Part shown: piece after piece, positions 60,305-64,000 of the stretch
Numbering within the stretch: the first letter of the stretch is position 1
Layout of the letters: each line of letters opens with the position of its first letter
Origin: Metallyticus violacea
Taxonomy: Eukaryota; Arthropoda; Insecta; Mantodea; Metallyticidae
Assembly: GCA_030762175.1 (NCBI GenBank)
Contig: CM060840.1
Coordinates: 39,110,501-39,174,500, forward strand
DNA: 64,000 nt
Direction of reading: 5' to 3'
The notes under the pieces: generated by a model
Seen by the model: the letters and a program-made list of their open reading frames with translations, nothing else
Database searches by the model: none
Told to the model about the DNA's origin: nothing
Position numbers and translations under genes: made by a program

Positions 60305-61308
60305 AGTTACTTAAATGTGGGAAAATGTCCAACTTTATTTTCCCCACAATTATGAAAATGTTCACATTGCAGAAAACGAGTTTTATTTAACAAAGTGTAG
60401 CTGTACTTAACTGAAGGTTGTGGCGTAAATCTTCTAGCTTGTAAGTCGTAAGGTGCTGTACATAGTATGTACATTTACAAGGCAGAAGTTAATGTAAGAA
60501 TTAAATCATAAAGTTAGCTAGCACACAACACGCATCAAGTTGAACCATTACCCAGTGAAAAAAAGAAAAGAAAAAAAAAAAAATATAAAGAATAAAAGCT
60601 TGCACAAGAGTGCATTAAGAATAAAAGCGATTACTAAAATGCTCCGTAATAAAGATATACAGACAACTTAAAATGTCCTCGCATAAAAACGTTAAAACAT
60701 AAGAGTAAAGTAGGTCTCGGTTTTCCTTTCTGGATAATGGTCTAACTGTGGCTATTTCTGAGTTTTCTTTCTTGTTTGTCAGGACTTGCTTATGTACTTG
60801 TGTGCTGAACTACGTCTCTGTACTCATTAAACTGGTTGTGAGCCCGTAACTTTCAGATGAATGCAACCGCAACTTCTGTCCTGCCTCCGCAATGTTTCAT
60901 ATTTGTTTACGACATGAGGGAGGCCTGTTAGTTACATATTCTGTCCACCCTTCCAAAGCAGCACATCAGACTTAACGTATGAAATAAGCAAACCCTCCGC
61001 ATAATAATGTAATAGGACCACAGGTCATGCAGCACGAACGAAAAGTAGGTTCAGCTTTATCTCCAGGAATTGCTTCATGCAGCTCTAGGATAGCATTTGT
61101 TTCTAATGGGCTTTCTTTCCCCTCTTCACGCGGCGGTTTATAAATAAATTTGTTTCTTTTCTTGCACACAGAAACCAGAGATATATTAGAGACTTTTTGG
61201 TCGGCAATTTGTATACATTTGAAACGTTTCTGTCGCTTTTGTCCCGCTTTCAAATCCATTATAGTTTAATCACCACATAAAATCATCTCAATATTATATT
61301 TGTGTATT
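60305..61308. other. Non-coding stretch with one weak coding candidate
   Basis: The minus-strand 95-codon frame 61259-60972 (MDLKAGQKRQKRFKCIQIAD at the start, 'CCMTCGPITLLCGG' near the end) has more balanced composition than most frames here. I recognise no domain, and no splice context could be confirmed. The rest is AT-rich. Confidence 0.3.
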
Positions 61309-61312
61309 TATT

Positions 61313-61457
61313 ATAATTTCAATACTATCTCAGTCTCATTACATATATATATATATATATATTATATATGGGGTGCTATTATTGTTTTGTTTTGTCTATA
61401 TATAGACATATAGTATTGAAATTATATATATAGACAAAACAAAACAATAATAGCACC
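61313..61457. repeat. Nested inverted repeats
   Basis: Outer pair: 16 bp at 61313-61328 and its exact inverse at 61410-61425. Inner pair: 33 bp at 61372-61404 ('ggtgctattattgttttgtt' onward) and its exact inverse at 61425-61457. The two right arms abut, while the two left arms are 43 bp apart. A 16-bp palindrome TGTCTATATATAGACA lies at 61393-61408. An AT microsatellite (about 61342-61369) sits in the gap. Confidence 0.9.
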
Positions 61458-61459
61458 TC

Positions 61460-62565
61460 GCAATTGCGGGATGCCATAATGGACGAAACATAGCCACAAA
61501 AATTATGGGTAAATGCAAGCAAAGAAAACCAACTCATATAAAAGTAAAGTTTATTTTAAACTGTTCTATAAGGATCCTTAATGGTAACTGTATAGGCGAT
61601 GGCGAAGTAAAACCTAAGACCCACTTAGAGCAACTGCCACGGTCCAATTTTATCTTATTTTTCTGTAAATTAAACTTTTTCCACGTGATGAAAAAGTTGG
61701 AATGATAGAACCCGGGGCTCCCACTACAAGGCAGTGACTGTTGTGTTCTGAAGTTAAAGTATGGTATCGTGGTGTCATAATCGTTTCTCGGACTGGCCCT
61801 TATGACTCTTATTATTGTATGATGAGAGCAAATCATATAGATTCTTCTTGAGTTTCCGCTATTTGAATGACAGTGAACTACTTCGAAGACCTCGAAATTT
61901 TTAGATTGGAGTTCTTCTGTTGTCAGCACTGCCGTAGAGAGACAGAAACTCTTAAAAACGTCCTGAGTTTCTTTCCTTTTGGAGAAATATTATACAGCTC
62001 TCGTTATCACAGGAATCCTTCAGTGATCACACAACTCCGATCTAATAACTTTAACACCTGATTCCGATTACATTTCAAAAAGTATATTTTTCAAATTAAA
62101 ATTTTCCTACATCATTTAGGTTCACCACAATGCAGTCCCCTCCCCCCCAGTTTTTCAAATCTGTTACAAAATTATGAACAAAATATTACTTTTTTATAAC
62201 TAAAGATATAAAGATATCTAATTTGATTGATTATGAAAAATATTTAAACTGTAGTGATAAAAAGCTACGAAATTTTTAAGATTAAAGATCACAAGGCAAT
62301 TTGTGTTCTTCGCATTAAATGAATATACTAATATTTTTATATGTAAGTTCTACATGATATGGAACAATCAATGCATTAACATGCCAAAGCAAAATAATTT
62401 TAATAAATTTTATTACATATATAACATAGAAATTTGAGCATGTATATTATGCTAGTGGTGAATTTTGAGGAAAACAACTTAAAAACTGCAATATTCAGAA
62501 ATTTCGTCTATGCATACCCTTAATTTATTACATTTATAATAATCCATATATATGTTGGATTGCAT
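61460..62565. other. Non-coding stretch with an unassigned open frame
   Basis: The minus-strand 131-codon frame 61929-61534 is the longest non-repetitive frame in the window. It has no recognisable domain and is Ser/Ile/Phe-rich. It may be chance. Confidence 0.3.
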
Positions 62566-62963
62566 TATTTGGGACTTAAGAGGATATTCCCATACTTCAT
62601 CCTTGCCCATAGCTAGCCGTTTGTGCCTACGACCCCAGTAAGGGCACCAACGGGAGGAATGGTTGGGGTGAGGGAAAAACCGGGCTGCCTGGATGCAGGG
62701 GACTGCGGGACACAGACTTAGACGTGATCCCTAACATTGTTTCCAGGTAGAGGGTTCAAGCTCTAATACCGGACACAAAAGTAGAAACTTTTAGAAAAGC
62801 AAGCTGCCGTCACACCGCATCAACCCACCTCACCCTGGCACTTTCGATTCTGGAACAGAGGGAATGGAATGAAATGATATGAAATTGGAAAGTGGAAAAT
62901 TAGTGAAAAGGAAAGATGCGGCCAAAGGAAACCACGAAACAACCCAAGATCAGGGTAGCCGGT

Positions 62964-62975
62964 CCCAAAGAATTT
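62964..62975 (+). repeat. Target-site duplication of SINE B (left)
   Basis: CCCAAAGAATTT, repeated exactly at 63268-63279. Confidence 0.92.
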
Positions 62976-63267
62976 TTTTTATTGATTTATTTATGGACGC
63001 TCTTTAACAGCTGAGGTCATCAGCGTCCCATTCAACTCATGGCGTGAAATGGCCGACAAATTTTGCTCTGAGGCCTCTCTTTTAGGCATGAGGTTCTTTT
63101 TCGTGCCGTAAATGTACGACACGGGACCCACGGCCTTACTTCCCTTCCGAAGGAAGCCATAATAACGATTTTTACGCCCGAAAAAATCCATCGGTCCTGG
63201 CCGGGTTCGAACCCGCGATATTGGGTGTAGGAGGCAAGTATGGTAACCACTACACCACCAGGACTGA
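62976..63267 (-). mobile_element. Complete SINE family B, minus strand, inserted in repeat C
   Basis: The best-preserved B copy. Its minus-strand head (63265 to 63193) forms a tRNA-like cloverleaf: GTCCTGG pairs with CCAGGAC as a 7-bp acceptor stem, the A-box is 'TGGTGTAGTGGTTACC', and the T-arm/B-box is CGGGTTCGAACCCG. The body keeps 'gtcgtacatttacggcacga' and 'aaaagaacctcatgcc'. The 3' stem-loop is perfect: GGACGCT at 62995-63001 and AGCGTCC at 63022-63028 in plus orientation. It is followed by the A/T-rich tail. Exact 12-bp TSDs flank it. Not a functional tRNA gene, because it continues into the SINE body. Confidence 0.93.
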
Positions 63268-63279
63268 CCCAAAGAATTT
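63268..63279 (+). repeat. Target-site duplication of SINE B (right)
   Basis: Exact repeat of 62964-62975. Confidence 0.92.
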
Positions 63280-63349
63280 GAACCAGAGACCTCTTGAATG
63301 GGAGTCCTAAGAGGTTACAGCCTTAGTCACTACATATGACTTATAATTT

Positions 63350-64000
63350 TGAGGTAATTCATATGGCTGTTCTACGAAATGCGAAATCTTTAACCTTAAA
63401 ATATTTTTAGTTCTTTAGTTTCGCCTTATGGTCTGCAAGTTGATTGCATTGTCAGCAAAGCTATAAACTTGCTTGGATGAATGAATCATTCATTCAGGTA
63501 GCTGCTTTAAGCTAGGCATTCTGAAGGATCACCCCTAGGCAAAAATTCAGTGAGATTGTCTCAACACAGTGTGTGCTTTATTAAGTAATGAAATTGTTAC
63601 TTCAAATGGCATTAGAATCCCTGACCTCTATATTTTAAATCCATTATCTCAATTGTTGTCACAAATATACAAATTGTATTGCAATATTTAGTTTGGATTG
63701 CTTTCCTTATTCTAACCCTTTCTTCATCTTTCTTTTTTTCCCTGATTTGAGTCTAAAATGCTAATTCTGCTATAAAAATATGCTTACGCGTAATGTAAGT
63801 ATTTAACCCTTACTGTCTAGCCGGACGCCAAATGCGGAATTGCTGTTTGATTTAAATTAATGCTTTTTATTGATTACTTTTAATGACGTTAACCTGAAAA
63901 GCAGGAGATAATGCATCTAGAGCTTAATGTATCCAATATTATTAAAAATAAACATACATAATGCATTAATGTCATTTCAGATATAATTAATGGAATATTT
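63350..64000. other. AT-rich non-coding end of window
   Basis: Nothing recognised. Confidence 0.4.

Larger units (their letters stand above)
62570..63345. mobile_element. Composite repeat C, copy 2, interrupted by SINE B
   Basis: Matches 2360-2830 in order: 'ggggtgagggaaaaaccggg', 'gagggttcaagctctaatac', 'ctggcactttcgattctgga', 'ggaatgaaatgatatgaaat', 'cccaagatcagggtagccgg' (copy 1: 'cccaaggtcaggatagccga'), then the tRNA-like end after the insertion ('tttgaaccagagacc', minus-strand B-box GGTTCAAATT). The SINE B at 62976-63267 splits it. The full extent of C and its class are unresolved. Confidence 0.65.

Noticed and set aside
59724..60314. Several overlapping hydrophobic frames that look like membrane proteins
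   Set aside because: Caused by the pyrimidine-rich strand; all three phases are Phe/Leu/Ser-rich.

Overview
The window looks like gene-poor nuclear DNA from an invertebrate, most likely an arthropod and probably an insect. It is strongly AT-rich, open frames are short, and there is no operon-like packing. It carries several lineages of mariner/Tc1 transposons, a hAT-like element, a fragment of a non-LTR retrotransposon of the Jockey/I/R1 type, and two families of tRNA-derived SINEs. The species cannot be named from the sequence. No host protein-coding gene, rRNA or functional tRNA could be supported. Almost everything recognisable is a decayed mobile element or a simple repeat. Layout: 1-6.8 kb is AT-rich, with one copy of composite repeat C (2.36-2.83 kb). 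6.8-10.8 kb holds a minus-strand mariner relic, a 0.68 kb TIR element with TA target duplication, and two pieces of SINE family A. 13.07 kb holds a complete SINE A with an 11-bp target-site duplication (TSD). 16.40-17.55 kb is a near full-length dead mariner with both ends visible. 19.8 kb holds a transposase C-terminal scrap. 21.84 kb holds a second complete SINE A with a 12-bp TSD, followed by a GC-richer unclassified block. 23.7-25.0 kb is a second near full-length mariner of a different lineage, followed by a compound microsatellite. 26.0-29.4 kb contains two diverged direct copies of an undescribed repeat (E). 31.1-31.65 kb is SINE B nested in SINE A. 34.15 kb is another SINE B with TSD. 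37.2-39.2 kb contains two direct copies of repeat D. 40.19-41.01 kb is a LINE 3' fragment running directly into a very long TATC/CATC tract. 45.2-45.9 kb is an internally deleted Tc1/mariner-type element with TIRs that keeps a C-terminal transposase fragment. 46.2 kb is another SINE B, 47.2-47.96 kb another mariner relic, 50.84-51.39 kb a foldback/MITE-like element with arms of about 85 bp, and 57.82-58.68 kb a hAT-like element. 59.4-60.3 kb is a long pyrimidine-rich strand, 61.3-61.46 kb a nested inverted repeat suggesting template switching, and 62.6-63.3 kb a SINE B nested in repeat C. How the parts relate: the SINEs need LINE machinery in trans. The non-autonomous TIR elements need a transposase in trans. 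Every mariner coding relic here is broken and has lost at least one catalytic aspartate, so nothing in this window could mobilise itself. Both SINE families carry a short stem-loop conserved between copies, which is the most specific new signal I found. Coordinates of repeat edges without TSDs are approximate, and all homology calls were made by eye.
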